This document shows positions 44,138 through 52,324 of a DNA stretch of 64,000 nt, in pieces (the first letter of the stretch is position 1; each line of letters begins with the position of its first letter). The position numbers were made by a program, and so were the translations under genes. The DNA comes from Ilyobacter_A sp963675185 (GTDB lineage: Bacteria > Fusobacteriota > Fusobacteriia > Fusobacteriales > Fusobacteriaceae), in contig CAXXOH010000003.1 in NCBI GenBank assembly GCA_963675185.2, forward strand, positions 558,001-622,000. Direction: 5' to 3'. The notes under the pieces are model-generated. The model had not been told where the DNA came from. It worked only from the letters and a program-made list of their open reading frames with translations, and did no database searches.

Positions 44138-44329
44138 ATGAATATTATTTTTCTTTTAATTTTGTCCGGCACCTTGGGCCTTACCTTATTTCATTCCGTA
44201 AAAGAGTTCGGGATTCCAAAAACAATTTTTTTAGGATTATTTCCAACAGTAGCTTATTACTTTTATCCTGTAATACTTATATCTATACTAATTTACGTAT
44301 ATCGAATATACAAAAGAAACAGAGGCTAG
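44138..44329 (+). CDS. Small two-helix membrane protein
   Basis: 63 residues: helix IIFLLILSGTLGLTLFHSV, a short loop KEFGIPKT, then FLGLFPTVAYYFYPVILISILIYVYRI and a basic tail YKRNRG, which suggests both ends are cytoplasmic. No family was recognised. The start at 44138 is placed 6 bases after AAGGTG. A strong terminator immediately after it supports expression as a single small gene. Confidence 0.6.
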   Translation: MNIIFLLILSGTLGLTLFHSVKEFGIPKTIFLGLFPTVAYYFYPVILISILIYVYRIYKRNRG

Positions 44330-44353
44330 CAAAAGCTAGCCTCTGTTTCTTTT
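44312..44353 (+). terminator. Terminator of the small membrane protein gene
   Basis: Perfect 19-bp arms AAAAGAAACAGAGGCTAGC and their complement enclose an AAAA loop and end in TTTT. The last codons and the TAG stop lie within the left arm. Confidence 0.9.
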
Positions 44354-44458
44354 AAAATAACGAGTGTTGTTTTAAACCTAAAAAATCATATTATGTTAAC
44401 TTTTTTATTGAATGCAAACGATTTATTCTTGTGAAAAAATATTTTTTTGTTTTTTACT

Positions 44459-44487
44459 TTGATTTAACATCTAAGTTATGGTATATA
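44459..44487 (+). promoter_or_regulatory. Probable promoter of the GntP permease gene
   Basis: TTGATT (44459-44464) and TATATA (44482-44487) are 17 bases apart. The leader of about 115 bases contains TCAATTCAT...AGTTGAATGA inverted segments that may fold. Confidence 0.5.
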
Positions 44488-44607
44488 AAATAATTAGGTT
44501 TTAATCTTAAAATATTGTTATTCAATCATATTAACTTATTTCAATTCATTTTTAGTTGAATGATATTTAGTCTTCTTCATAAAATAAAGTAAAAAGGAGG
44601 AATTTTT

Positions 44608-45981
44608 ATGGATTTAGGTATCATCGGTATTATTTTATCACTTGTTTTACTAATCTATCTAGCGTATAGGGGGATAGCAGTAATTTTAATTGCTCCACTT
44701 CTTGCTCTTCTGGCAGTTCTGTTTTCTAGTGGGACTCCCCTCATGGCGTCCTATACAGAAGTATTTATGAACAACTTTTCGGGTTATGTAAAAGCATACT
44801 TCCCTATATTCTTGTTAGGGGCTATCTTTGGTAAAGTAATGGAGGAGTCTGGTTCAGCAAAAACTATCTCACATTTCTTCACAGAAAAAGTTGGAAAGAA
44901 AAATGCCATCTTGGCCGTTGTCCTTTCAGTTGCAGTTCTTACTTATGGAGGGGTATCAATGTTTGTTGTGGCATTTGCGGTCTATCCAATTGCAGCCGAA
45001 CTATTCAGGGAAAACGATATCCCTAAAAGGCTAATACCAGGTTCTATAGCTCTTGGGTCGTTTACTTTTACGATGACTGCTCTTCCTGGTTCACCGCAAA
45101 TACAAAATACCATCCCTATGCCATTTTTCGGTACCACAGCCTATGCTGCCCCGATACTTGGTCTGATTGGTGGTACAATTATGTTTGTTGGCGGGATGTT
45201 ATGGTTGAACAGAAGAGAAAAAATTGCCCGTGAAGCTGGAGAAGGATATGGAAGTCATAATGACAAAATTGCACAAATTGATTTTGAAAATCTTCCTTCA
45301 CTTCCAGCAGCCCTAACTCCTATTTTAATAGTTTTGGTATTAAACTTTATTATAGGAAATGTATTTTATGCTGATTATTCCGCAGACTATCTGAAGGATT
45401 ACGGGACAACTTTTAGCAAGGTAAAAGGAGCGTGGAGTCTTCTTATATCTCTTACAGTTTCTATAATAGCTGCGGCTATTGTATTTAGAAAACAATTAGG
45501 AAATTTAAAAGATACTTTAAACAAAGGTGCCTTCGGTGCGCTGCTTCCTATTATAAATACTGCTTCTGAGGTAGGTTACGGTAACGTAATAAAATCTCTT
45601 GCAGCCTTTGCAATAGTAAAAACTGCTATACTTGGAATACCTGGTACACCGTTTATATCGCTTGCTGTATCATCTAGTGTACTGGCAGGTATCACTGGTT
45701 CTGCATCAGGTGGTATGAGTATTGCTCTAAGTTCCCTAGGTGACGTCTACCTGCAGAAAGCTCACCTTTTAAACCTGAGCCCTGAAGCTTTCCACAGAAT
45801 AGCTGCAATGGCGTGTGGCGGATTAGACTCGCTTCCACACAATGGTGCTGTTATCACCCTTCTAGGGATAACAGGATTAACTCACAGGGAATCTTACAAG
45901 GATATCGGTATGGTTACTGTTGTTATCCCTATACTCGCAACTGCAGTTGCAATAGTTTTTGCGTCATTTGGAGTTGTATAA
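44608..45981 (+). CDS. GntP-family permease
   Basis: 457 residues, about 12-14 helices, of the GntP family of gluconate and organic-acid transporters. Family stretches include FPIFLLGAIFGKVMEESGSAKTIS, VLTYGGVSMFVVAFAVYPIA, GSFTFTMTALPGSPQIQN and GGLDSLPHNGAVITLLGITGLTH. The substrate is not certain; gluconate, lactate, citrate or hydroxybutyrate are all possible. AAAGGAGG precedes the ATG. Its native terminator has been cut by the IS element that starts 25 bases after the stop. Confidence 0.88.
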   Translation: MDLGIIGIILSLVLLIYLAYRGIAVILIAPLLALLAVLFSSGTPLMASYTEVFMNNFSGYVKAYFPIFLLGAIFGKVMEESGSAKTISHFFTEKVGKKNAILAVVLSVAVLTYGGVSMFVVAFAVYPIAAELFRENDIPKRLIPGSIALGSFTFTMTALPGSPQIQNTIPMPFFGTTAYAAPILGLIGGTIMFVGGMLWLNRREKIAREAGEGYGSHNDKIAQIDFENLPSLPAALTPILIVLVLNFIIGNVFYADYSADYLKDYGTTFSKVKGAWSLLISLTVSIIAAAIVFRKQLGNLKDTLNKGAFGALLPIINTASEVGYGNVIKSLAAFAIVKTAILGIPGTPFISLAVSSSVLAGITGSASGGMSIALSSLGDVYLQKAHLLNLSPEAFHRIAAMACGGLDSLPHNGAVITLLGITGLTHRESYKDIGMVTVVIPILATAVAIVFASFGVV

Positions 45982-46049
45982 AAATAAAAAAACGGCCGTT
46001 AACGGCATACCTATCAAGCTAAGCTTTGAATTTAATAGAATTTGTGCTA

Positions 46050-46082
46050 AAACCTTCTTCAAGGACTACTTGAAGGAGGTTT
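46050..46082 (+). promoter_or_regulatory. Hairpin masking the transposase ribosome binding site
   Basis: A 14-bp stem (46050-46063 with 46069-46082, one G-U pair) and 5-base loop includes the whole AAGGAGG site of the transposase. In RNA read in from gntP the site would be locked; RNA starting inside the stem would escape. Confidence 0.75.
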
Positions 46083-46087
46083 TTCTT

Positions 46088-47401
46088 TTGGGAAACAGAC
46101 AAATCAGAACAAAATTTTTAAATTACTTTTCGGAAAAAAATATTGAACAAATTGCCAGGTATTCTAAATTCAAAATTAGGAATAGCGGCAAAATTTCTCC
46201 TCTTAACTTCATATCTTTAACTTGTTTCAGCTCCAATAATTTATGCACTTCATCCTTGGAAAAATTAAGCGCTGAACTTCTATTAAAGCAGAATATTAAT
46301 ATTTCTCCTCAAGCGCTTGATCAGAGGTTTAGCGAGGCTTCTGTAGAATTTCTTAAAAATATTTTCTTATCTCTTTGTAAAACACAAATATCCAATAAGT
46401 CTAAAGCCTTTAAAAATTATGGCTTCAGCAATATCTTTTTAATGGACTCTACTGAAATAAAATTGCCAAATAAATTAAAAAATAAGTATAAAGGTGCAAA
46501 CAAATCTAATCCTGCTGTTTTAAAAATAAATCTTCTCCTTGAATTATTAGATTATTCTTTTAAGAACACTGTTTTATCTACGGGAACTAAAAATGAGCAA
46601 AATTTTTCTAAATATGTCTACGATAAATTAGTTACAGATTCCTTAGTTTTAAAAGATTTAGGGTACTTTAAATTTGATGACTTCAATGAGATTGAAAGCA
46701 GAAACAGCTCTTTTGTTTCTCGTTTGAAAGCCGGAACAAGGTTATTTGCTTTAAACCCTAATCCTCAGTACTCACCAAAGGGAAAACTACTAAAAAAGAC
46801 GAAGTATTTGGTAACAAATGCTGGAGAGTTGCGAAAAGAACTAAAAGCAGGAGAGACTCAAGAATATGAATTTCTAGTCGGAAGCCATGACGATAAGAGG
46901 CCTTTTAGGGTAATCCTAACTAAATTGGACAAAGAGACTTCTAATAAAAAAGTACAAAAGATAGAAGAAAGAGAAAGAAGGAATGAGCACTGCGCAAAGC
47001 ACGCAAGAAGTTCTGCTGAAATTACTGGATATATTACTAATCTTTGGGGATTCAATCCTTCTGAAATCATCGAAATATATAAATTGAGATGGCAAATTGA
47101 ATTGCTGTTTAAAATTTTTAAGTCTGATTTTAAACTAGATAAACTAAAAGACTTGAAAGTAGAAAGAATAGAGACTCACATATATGCCACTTTAATTAGA
47201 ATGCTTCTTTTAATGGAGATTACAAAGGGTATCAATGGAGGATACTCAAAAGAAATGAGTATAAGGCGAGTAATAAAAAGCTCGTTGGGGGTTTTGACTG
47301 ATTTCATGGAAACTTTGAAATCTAAAAAGCGTTTCATGCGCTTGACTTCAAAATTAAAAAAAATTATTGATTCTAAAATAAAAAAAGTTCCCAGCAAATA
47401 A
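46088..47401 (+). CDS. IS4-family transposase
   Basis: About 437 residues. DDE residues: Asp in IFLMDSTEIKLP, Asp in VLKDLGYFKFDD, and the IS4 signature Y-x2-R-x3-E-x6-K, visible as YKLRWQIELLFKIFK. The start is taken as TTG at 46088, the first start-like codon after AAGGAGG (46073-46079). The open frame runs back to 45959, outside the element, so an ATG there would be fortuitous. No internal stops; probably active. Confidence 0.88.
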   Translation: MGNRQIRTKFLNYFSEKNIEQIARYSKFKIRNSGKISPLNFISLTCFSSNNLCTSSLEKLSAELLLKQNINISPQALDQRFSEASVEFLKNIFLSLCKTQISNKSKAFKNYGFSNIFLMDSTEIKLPNKLKNKYKGANKSNPAVLKINLLLELLDYSFKNTVLSTGTKNEQNFSKYVYDKLVTDSLVLKDLGYFKFDDFNEIESRNSSFVSRLKAGTRLFALNPNPQYSPKGKLLKKTKYLVTNAGELRKELKAGETQEYEFLVGSHDDKRPFRVILTKLDKETSNKKVQKIEERERRNEHCAKHARSSAEITGYITNLWGFNPSEIIEIYKLRWQIELLFKIFKSDFKLDKLKDLKVERIETHIYATLIRMLLLMEITKGINGGYSKEMSIRRVIKSSLGVLTDFMETLKSKKRFMRLTSKLKKIIDSKIKKVPSK

Positions 47402-47494
47402 TCACCGAGAACACCACTGATAATAGAATAAACTTTTTTAGCCATTTTTGCAAGTGGTTTTTTGTAGTTTGAAAATTTAGCTTTAAAATTAAAA

Positions 47495-47527
47495 TAGGAA
47501 CCTAACTATATAAAAGTTAGGTTCCTA
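47495..47527. terminator. Hairpin at the right end of the IS4 element
   Basis: A perfect 13-bp stem TAGGAACCTAACT with its complement and a 7-base loop lies 23 bases inside the right end. T-rich sequence follows on the minus strand, so it may stop transcription arriving from pyk, protecting the element. Confidence 0.65.
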
Positions 47528-47588
47528 AAATTTCTTAGCTTGATAGGTATGCCGTTAACGGCCGTTTTTTTATTGCTTAATATTTTTA

Positions 47589-49004
47589 TTATTTAACAAC
47601 AGAAACTTTAAAGCTGTTTGTTGTTCCTGGTTTGAATATTCCTTCACCGTAAGAGATTACTACTACGTCTCCAGTTTGAGCAAATCCTTTTTCAACTGCT
47701 AGTTTTTCAGCTTTAGCTGTAAACTCTTCAATTGAAAGTTCTGCTTTCTCTACTGCAGTATAAACTCCTTTTGAAAGCATAAGTTGTCTTGCTGTTTGCT
47801 CGTTGTTTGTAATAGCTAGAATTTGTGCTGTAGGGAAGTATTTTCTTATAGATCTTGCTGCTCTTCCTGTTTCAGTAGCAACTACGATTAATTTTGCCCC
47901 TAAGTTTTCAGCAGATTCTACTGTTCCTTTAGCAACTGCTTCAGTTATTGTAGTAGGTCCGTCAAAGTCCATTGGCATGTACATCATAACAGAATCTGTT
48001 TTTTGGCATATTTTAGCCATAGTTTTTACAGCTTGCTCAGGATATTTTCCTTTTGCAGACTCTCCAGAAAGCATTACTGCATCTGTACCGTCTAGGATAG
48101 CGTTAGCAACGTCTCCTGCTTCTGCTCTTGTAGGTCTAGGATTTTTGATCATAGAGTCTAACATTTGAGTTGCAGTGATAACCATTTTCCCTGCTTCGTT
48201 ACATTTCTCTATCATCATTTTTTGAGCGAAAGGAACTTCTTCTACAGGAATTTCTACTCCAAGGTCTCCCCTTGCTACCATGATACCATCAGATAGCTCT
48301 AGTATTTCGTCGAAGTTGTCTACCCCTTCTTGGTTCTCTATTTTAGATATGATTTTGATGTTTGTTCCACCATTTTCATCTAATATTTTTCTTACTTCTT
48401 TAACGTCTGAAGCTTTTCTGATGAATGAAGCTGCTACAAAGTCTACTCCAACTTCGCATCCGAATTTTAGGTCAGCTATATCTTTTTCTGCTAATGCAGG
48501 TAATTGAACAGATACACCTGGCAGGTTAACCCCTTTATTTTCCCCAAGTTCTCCTGAGTTGTTTACAATACATTTTACTTCGTTTCCAGATACTTCTTTT
48601 ACAGTCATTCCAACTAATCCATCGTCTAGAAGGATAGTGTCTCCTGGTTTAAGGTCTTTTGCTAAACCTTCGTAAGTAACTGCTACTTTAGTTTTATTTC
48701 CGATAACTGTTTTGTCAGTAGTGATAGTGAACTCTTGTCCAGCTTCTAGTAAAACGTCATCCCCATTTTCAAGTTTGATAGTTCTGATTTCAGGACCTTT
48801 AGTATCCAATAGGATAGCTACTTGATTTCCTGTTTCAGCCATGATCTCTCTTACTGTGTTGATTCTTCCTCCGTGCTCTTCATAGTCACCGTGAGAGAAG
48901 TTAAGTCTCATTACGTTCATTCCAGCTGCTACTAATTTCTCCAACATTTCCTTTGATTCGGACTTAGGTCCAATAGTACATACAATCTTAGTTTTTTTCA
49001 ACAT
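47589..49004 (-). CDS. pyk: Pyruvate kinase
   Basis: Last ATP-forming step of glycolysis, PEP to pyruvate. 471 residues. Begins MLKKTKIVCTIGPKSESKEML, has NFSHGDYEEH, LDTKGPEIRT, KIENQEGVDNFDEI, the active-site MVARGDLGVEIP and TATQMLDSMIKNPRPTRAE, then the C-terminal alpha/beta domain. The extra C-terminal PEP-utiliser domain of some Bacillus enzymes is absent. ATG follows CTAGGAGG. It is 45 bases after pfkA and probably co-transcribed with it. The terminator has been cut off by the IS4 element. Confidence 0.97.
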   Translation of the reverse strand: MLKKTKIVCTIGPKSESKEMLEKLVAAGMNVMRLNFSHGDYEEHGGRINTVREIMAETGNQVAILLDTKGPEIRTIKLENGDDVLLEAGQEFTITTDKTVIGNKTKVAVTYEGLAKDLKPGDTILLDDGLVGMTVKEVSGNEVKCIVNNSGELGENKGVNLPGVSVQLPALAEKDIADLKFGCEVGVDFVAASFIRKASDVKEVRKILDENGGTNIKIISKIENQEGVDNFDEILELSDGIMVARGDLGVEIPVEEVPFAQKMMIEKCNEAGKMVITATQMLDSMIKNPRPTRAEAGDVANAILDGTDAVMLSGESAKGKYPEQAVKTMAKICQKTDSVMMYMPMDFDGPTTITEAVAKGTVESAENLGAKLIVVATETGRAARSIRKYFPTAQILAITNNEQTARQLMLSKGVYTAVEKAELSIEEFTAKAEKLAVEKGFAQTGDVVVISYGEGIFKPGTTNSFKVSVVK

Positions 49005-49049
49005 GTAATCTTACCTCCTAGAATTTATTGTAAAAGATTATTTAGTATG

Positions 49050-50012
49050 TTATTCAGCCAAAGTTTGTGCCAATTCATAGTCTTTTGGCACAGGATGTTT
49101 TTTATTCTCCCAAGCGTAAGAAATCGGATGGTTGACAAGTGCATTTTTTTCTAAACCAACCATTTTGCCGCTTTCCCCTTCTGAAAGCAGGTCAACAGCA
49201 TAAGCAGCTAACTTCGTGGCAAGAATCCTGTCGAAAGCCGACGGAGCCCCTCCTCTTTGTACGTGCCCTAAAACTGTAACCCTCATTTCTGATCTTACTT
49301 TTCCTTCAAGTCCTTTGGCTATATCAAATGCCGAACCGACACCTTCAGCTACTAGAATGATGTCGTGAAGTTTCCCTTGATTTCTCCTTGTATTGAGCTG
49401 TTCTGCAAGCTCTTCTACCGAAAAATGAACTTCAGGGATCAGCAAGCCGTCCCCTCCACCTGCCATGCAGGCGTAAAGAGCCAAGTCTCCACAAGCTCTT
49501 CCCATTACCTCTACAAGATATGTTCTCTCATGAGATGTAGCGGTATCTCTAAGCTTAGTTATGGCATCTAAAATAGTATTTAAAGCTGTATCATAACCTA
49601 TAGTATAATCTGAACCAGCGATATCATTATCAATGGTCCCAGGAATTCCTATTACTTTTATCCCGTGTTCCTTGTATAAAAGGTCGGCACCATGGAATGA
49701 TCCGTCCCCTCCTATTACAATAAGGCCTTCTATTCCCCTTTTTTGAAGGTTCTTTACAGCCTCAGCCCTTACTTCTTTTTGCTTAAATTCAAGACACCTT
49801 GCAGTTAAAAGATCTGTTCCCCCTCTGTCAACGATCCCACTAACGTTAATCGGCTTCATCTCGAAGACGTCGTCATTTAACATCCCGGCATAACCTCTTT
49901 TTATTCCGTATACCTTCATGCCCTTTGAAAATGCGTATTTAGCAGCTGCCCTCACAGCTGTATTCATACCAGGGGCATCCCCACCACTAGTTAAAATAGC
50001 TATGTTTTTCAT
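49050..50012 (-). CDS. pfkA: 6-phosphofructokinase (ATP-dependent)
   Basis: Commits fructose 6-phosphate to glycolysis. 320 residues, the standard bacterial length. Motifs: ILTSGGDAPGMNTAVRAA, VIGGDGSFHGADLL (Gly at the ATP-type position), GIPGTIDNDIAGSDYTIGYDTA with the catalytic Asp, and VEVMGRACGDLAL. ATG follows GAAAGGGG. It heads the pfkA-pyk operon from the promoter at 50090-50118. Confidence 0.97.
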   Translation of the reverse strand: MKNIAILTSGGDAPGMNTAVRAAAKYAFSKGMKVYGIKRGYAGMLNDDVFEMKPINVSGIVDRGGTDLLTARCLEFKQKEVRAEAVKNLQKRGIEGLIVIGGDGSFHGADLLYKEHGIKVIGIPGTIDNDIAGSDYTIGYDTALNTILDAITKLRDTATSHERTYLVEVMGRACGDLALYACMAGGGDGLLIPEVHFSVEELAEQLNTRRNQGKLHDIILVAEGVGSAFDIAKGLEGKVRSEMRVTVLGHVQRGGAPSAFDRILATKLAAYAVDLLSEGESGKMVGLEKNALVNHPISYAWENKKHPVPKDYELAQTLAE

Positions 50013-50062
50013 ACTACTTCCCCTTTCTTAACAACCCTTTTTATTTTTAAACACCCTTTTTT

Positions 50063-50080
50063 TAAATGCCATAAGGCATT
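50063..50080 (-). promoter_or_regulatory. Hairpin in the pfkA leader
   Basis: The stem AAATGCC/GGCATTT with a 4-base loop lies about 10 bases after the predicted transcription start and is followed by seven A on the minus strand. It could stabilise the 5' end. On the plus strand it precedes TTTTT, so it could also stop antisense transcription. Confidence 0.45.
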
Positions 50081-50089
50081 TTTACAAGA

Positions 50090-50118
50090 ATTATATAATA
50101 TATACTATTTTTTTTCAA
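50090..50118 (-). promoter_or_regulatory. Promoter of pfkA-pyk
   Basis: On the minus strand TTGAAA (50113-50118) and TATAAT (50090-50095) are 17 bases apart, a near-consensus pair. The leader to the pfkA ATG is about 70 bases. Confidence 0.8.
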
Positions 50119-50183
50119 CTTTTTTTTGGCTTATTAAGGGAAATTTGTATCAAATTAAAAGTAAATGTGTATTAATTATTTAG

Positions 50184-50205
50184 TAAAAAAAGGGGGTTTC
50201 CCCCC
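50184..50205 (-). terminator. Terminator of accD-accA
   Basis: The stem GGGGG/CCCCC with loop TTT is followed by seven T on the minus strand, about 20 bases after the accA stop. Confidence 0.88.
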
Positions 50206-50226
50206 ATAAAATCTTGAATAATTCAT

Positions 50227-51168
50227 TTATAGATTAAAAAATCCCATGTTCCTAAATTTCTCATATCTTTGAACCTTCAGTTCCTCAGCTGTAAGGTTCT
50301 TAAGCTCAGAAACTGCTTCTAAAACCTTTTCTTTTAGGTTATTTGCCATCTGTTCTGGGGCCCTGTGGGCTCCTCCTACCGGCTCATTTATTATGCCATC
50401 TATGACTTTTAGTTCTAGCAAGCTTTGAGCATCTATCTTTAGACTCACGGCTGCTTCAGGCGCCTTTTTTGCATCCTTAAAAAGTATAGCCGCACATCCT
50501 TCAGGAGATATTACAGAGTAAACGCTGTTCTCGAGCATGAACACCCTGTTTCCAACTCCAAGCCCTATTGCACCTCCGCTTCCACCTTCTCCTATTACTA
50601 TGGAGATTATGGGTGTAGCGAGTCCAGCCATCTCAAGAAGGTTTCTTGCTATAGCTTCACCCTGTCCGCGTTCTTCCGCCTCTTTTCCAGGATAAGCCCC
50701 CGGTGTATCCATAAGTGTGAGAACAGGTATTTTAAACCTCTCGGCCATCTTCATAAGCCTCAGGGCCTTTCTGTAGCCTTCTGGGTTTGCCATGGCAAAG
50801 TTCCTATGAAGATTTTCTTCTAGGTTGTTTCCCTTTTGATGCCCTATTACTACGAACTTTTCGCCCCCTATTTTACAGAGCCCACCAACTATTGCCGGAT
50901 CGTCTCCAAAAAGTCTGTCACCGTGCAGTTCGACAAAGTCTTCCGCTATATATTTCACATAATCTAGCGTGTGCGGCCTGTTCGGATGCCTCGCAACCTG
51001 TGATTTTTCCCAAGGATTCAGATTTTTGTACACCTCTTTTATCTTTAAATTGAGCTCTTTTTCCAATCTATCTATTTCGGATGAAAGGTCTATCTCCTTT
51101 TCTTCCGAAAATTTCTTGAGCTCACATATTTTCTTACTCAGAACTTCTAACTCTTTTTCAAACTCCAT
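50227..51168 (-). CDS. accA: Acetyl-CoA carboxylase carboxyltransferase subunit alpha
   Basis: With AccD transfers CO2 from carboxybiotin to acetyl-CoA to make malonyl-CoA for fatty acids. 313 residues with NPWEKSQVARHPNRPHTLDYVKYI, FVELHGDRLFGDDPAIVGG, LMDTPGAYPGKEAEERGQGEAIARNL and GEGGSGGAIGLGVGNRV. It is 38 bases downstream of accD, forming an accDA operon. The biotin carrier and carboxylase genes (accB, accC) are not in the window. Confidence 0.97.
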   Translation of the reverse strand: MEFEKELEVLSKKICELKKFSEEKEIDLSSEIDRLEKELNLKIKEVYKNLNPWEKSQVARHPNRPHTLDYVKYIAEDFVELHGDRLFGDDPAIVGGLCKIGGEKFVVIGHQKGNNLEENLHRNFAMANPEGYRKALRLMKMAERFKIPVLTLMDTPGAYPGKEAEERGQGEAIARNLLEMAGLATPIISIVIGEGGSGGAIGLGVGNRVFMLENSVYSVISPEGCAAILFKDAKKAPEAAVSLKIDAQSLLELKVIDGIINEPVGGAHRAPEQMANNLKEKVLEAVSELKNLTAEELKVQRYEKFRNMGFFNL

Positions 51169-51206
51169 TTTTCCCCTCCTTAAAAACCTCTCCTCAAAAA
51201 TTAGGA

Positions 51207-52082
51207 TTACACCAAGTTGCTCAATATTTTATGGATAGTGTTCTTCAGTTCCTCTCTTTTAGCTATCACGTCGACCATACCGTGCTCTAAAAGGAACTCA
51301 CTTTTTTGAAAGCCTTCTGGGAGCTTTTGTTTGATTGTCTGCTCGATAACTCTAGGCCCTGCAAATGCTATAAGGGTCTTAGGTTCAGAAACTATTACAT
51401 CCCCTAACATGGCAAATGATGCTGTTACCCCTCCAGATGTAGGGTTTACAGGAACAGCTATATAAGGCAACCCTGCCTCTCTGAGTCTGTCTAATGCCGC
51501 TGAAGTTTTAGCCATCTGCATGAGAGAAACAAGTCCCTCCTGCATCCTAGCACCACCTGAAGTGGACACTATTATTACAGGCAGTCTCATCTCTATTCCT
51601 CTTTCAACTGCACGTGTCAGTTTTTCCCCAACTACTGATCCCATGCTACCGCCCATAAAGTCAAAATCCATCACAGCTAAACTGACCTTTAGTCCGTTCA
51701 TATTCCCTATCCCGGATATAACCCCGTCGTTTAGGTTGGTTTTTTGCTTTGAAGACTCCAGCTTTTCAACATATTCCGGAAATTGCAAAAAATCCTTTGA
51801 GCTTATATTTTCATCATACTCCACAAAGGTCCCTTCGTCTATTAAAAGAGCTACTCTTTCCTTTGATGACATCCTGAAGTAGTCGTCACAATTTGGACAT
51901 TTTTGAAGGTTTTCTTCTATATCTTTTCTATATACTATTTCACTGCATCCAGGGCATTTTATCCATAGACCTGAAACCTCATTTTCTTTTTCGGTTTTCA
52001 CCGGTACAGTTTTTACCTCTACTTTATCCTTGGTACTTACAGTTGCGTATTTCCTTCTCGTTGAAAAAATTTTCAATCTCAT
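51207..52082 (-). CDS. accD: Acetyl-CoA carboxylase carboxyltransferase subunit beta
   Basis: About 291 residues. An N-terminal four-Cys zinc ribbon (WIKCPGCSEIVYRKDI, KCPNCDDYFRMS) is followed by the carboxyltransferase fold with VSLAVMDFDFMGGSMGSVVGEKL and STSGGARMQEGLVSLMQMAKT and NPTSGGVTASFAMLGD. The ATG at 52082 lies close behind AAGGGG; GTG one codon upstream touches it, so the exact start is uncertain. It is first gene of accDA. Confidence 0.96.
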   Translation of the reverse strand: MRLKIFSTRRKYATVSTKDKVEVKTVPVKTEKENEVSGLWIKCPGCSEIVYRKDIEENLQKCPNCDDYFRMSSKERVALLIDEGTFVEYDENISSKDFLQFPEYVEKLESSKQKTNLNDGVISGIGNMNGLKVSLAVMDFDFMGGSMGSVVGEKLTRAVERGIEMRLPVIIVSTSGGARMQEGLVSLMQMAKTSAALDRLREAGLPYIAVPVNPTSGGVTASFAMLGDVIVSEPKTLIAFAGPRVIEQTIKQKLPEGFQKSEFLLEHGMVDVIAKREELKNTIHKILSNLV

Positions 52083-52168
52083 CACCCCTTACAACCTCGT
52101 ATGAGTCATATATAATTATGGATATTTTCTCTATTCTACAAAATTTCACAGAATTATGCAAATAGAAA

Positions 52169-52197
52169 TTGATTTTTAGAACTTTTTAGTATAGAAT
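52169..52197 (+). promoter_or_regulatory. Probable promoter of the LPP20-like lipoprotein gene
   Basis: TTGATT (52169-52174) and TAGAAT (52192-52197) are 17 bases apart. The leader of about 120 bases contains GCCTA/TAGGC and a second GCCTACAGT copy, so it could fold. Confidence 0.5.
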
Positions 52198-52324
52198 GAT
52201 ATATTGAGCCTACAGTGAAGTTAGGCCGCCGTAATCTATAAAACGTTGTTCCATCTAGGCCTACAGTTATGTACTTATCGTATTGTCAATTTCCTTGAAA
52301 AAACAATCTAAGGGAGTGTGTAGC

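Larger units (their letters stand above)
46007..47550 (+). mobile_element. IS4-family insertion sequence, intact
   Basis: The 1,544-bp element has perfect 17-base ends ATACCTATCAAGCTAAG (46007-46023 and reversed at 47534-47550). It is flanked by a 12-base direct repeat GCCGTTAACGGC (45995-46006 and 47551-47562), itself a palindrome. The exact target duplication and intact transposase suggest a recent insertion. Confidence 0.95.
45988..47570. terminator. Shared terminator split by an IS4-type insertion
   Basis: Joining 45988-46006 to 47563-47570 rebuilds AAAAAAACGGCC-GTTAAC-GGCCGTTTTTTT, a symmetric hairpin between the convergent gntP and pyk genes. The insertion has separated its halves by 1.56 kb. 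Each half retains the 12-base GCCGTTAACGGC but has lost the paired T-run. Confidence 0.85.

Noticed and set aside
45959..46087. Start of the IS4 transposase at the ATG at 45959
   Set aside because: That ATG overlaps the end of gntP, outside the IS, and the early residues translate the terminator and terminal repeat. The AAGGAGG-TTG at 46088 lies within the element.
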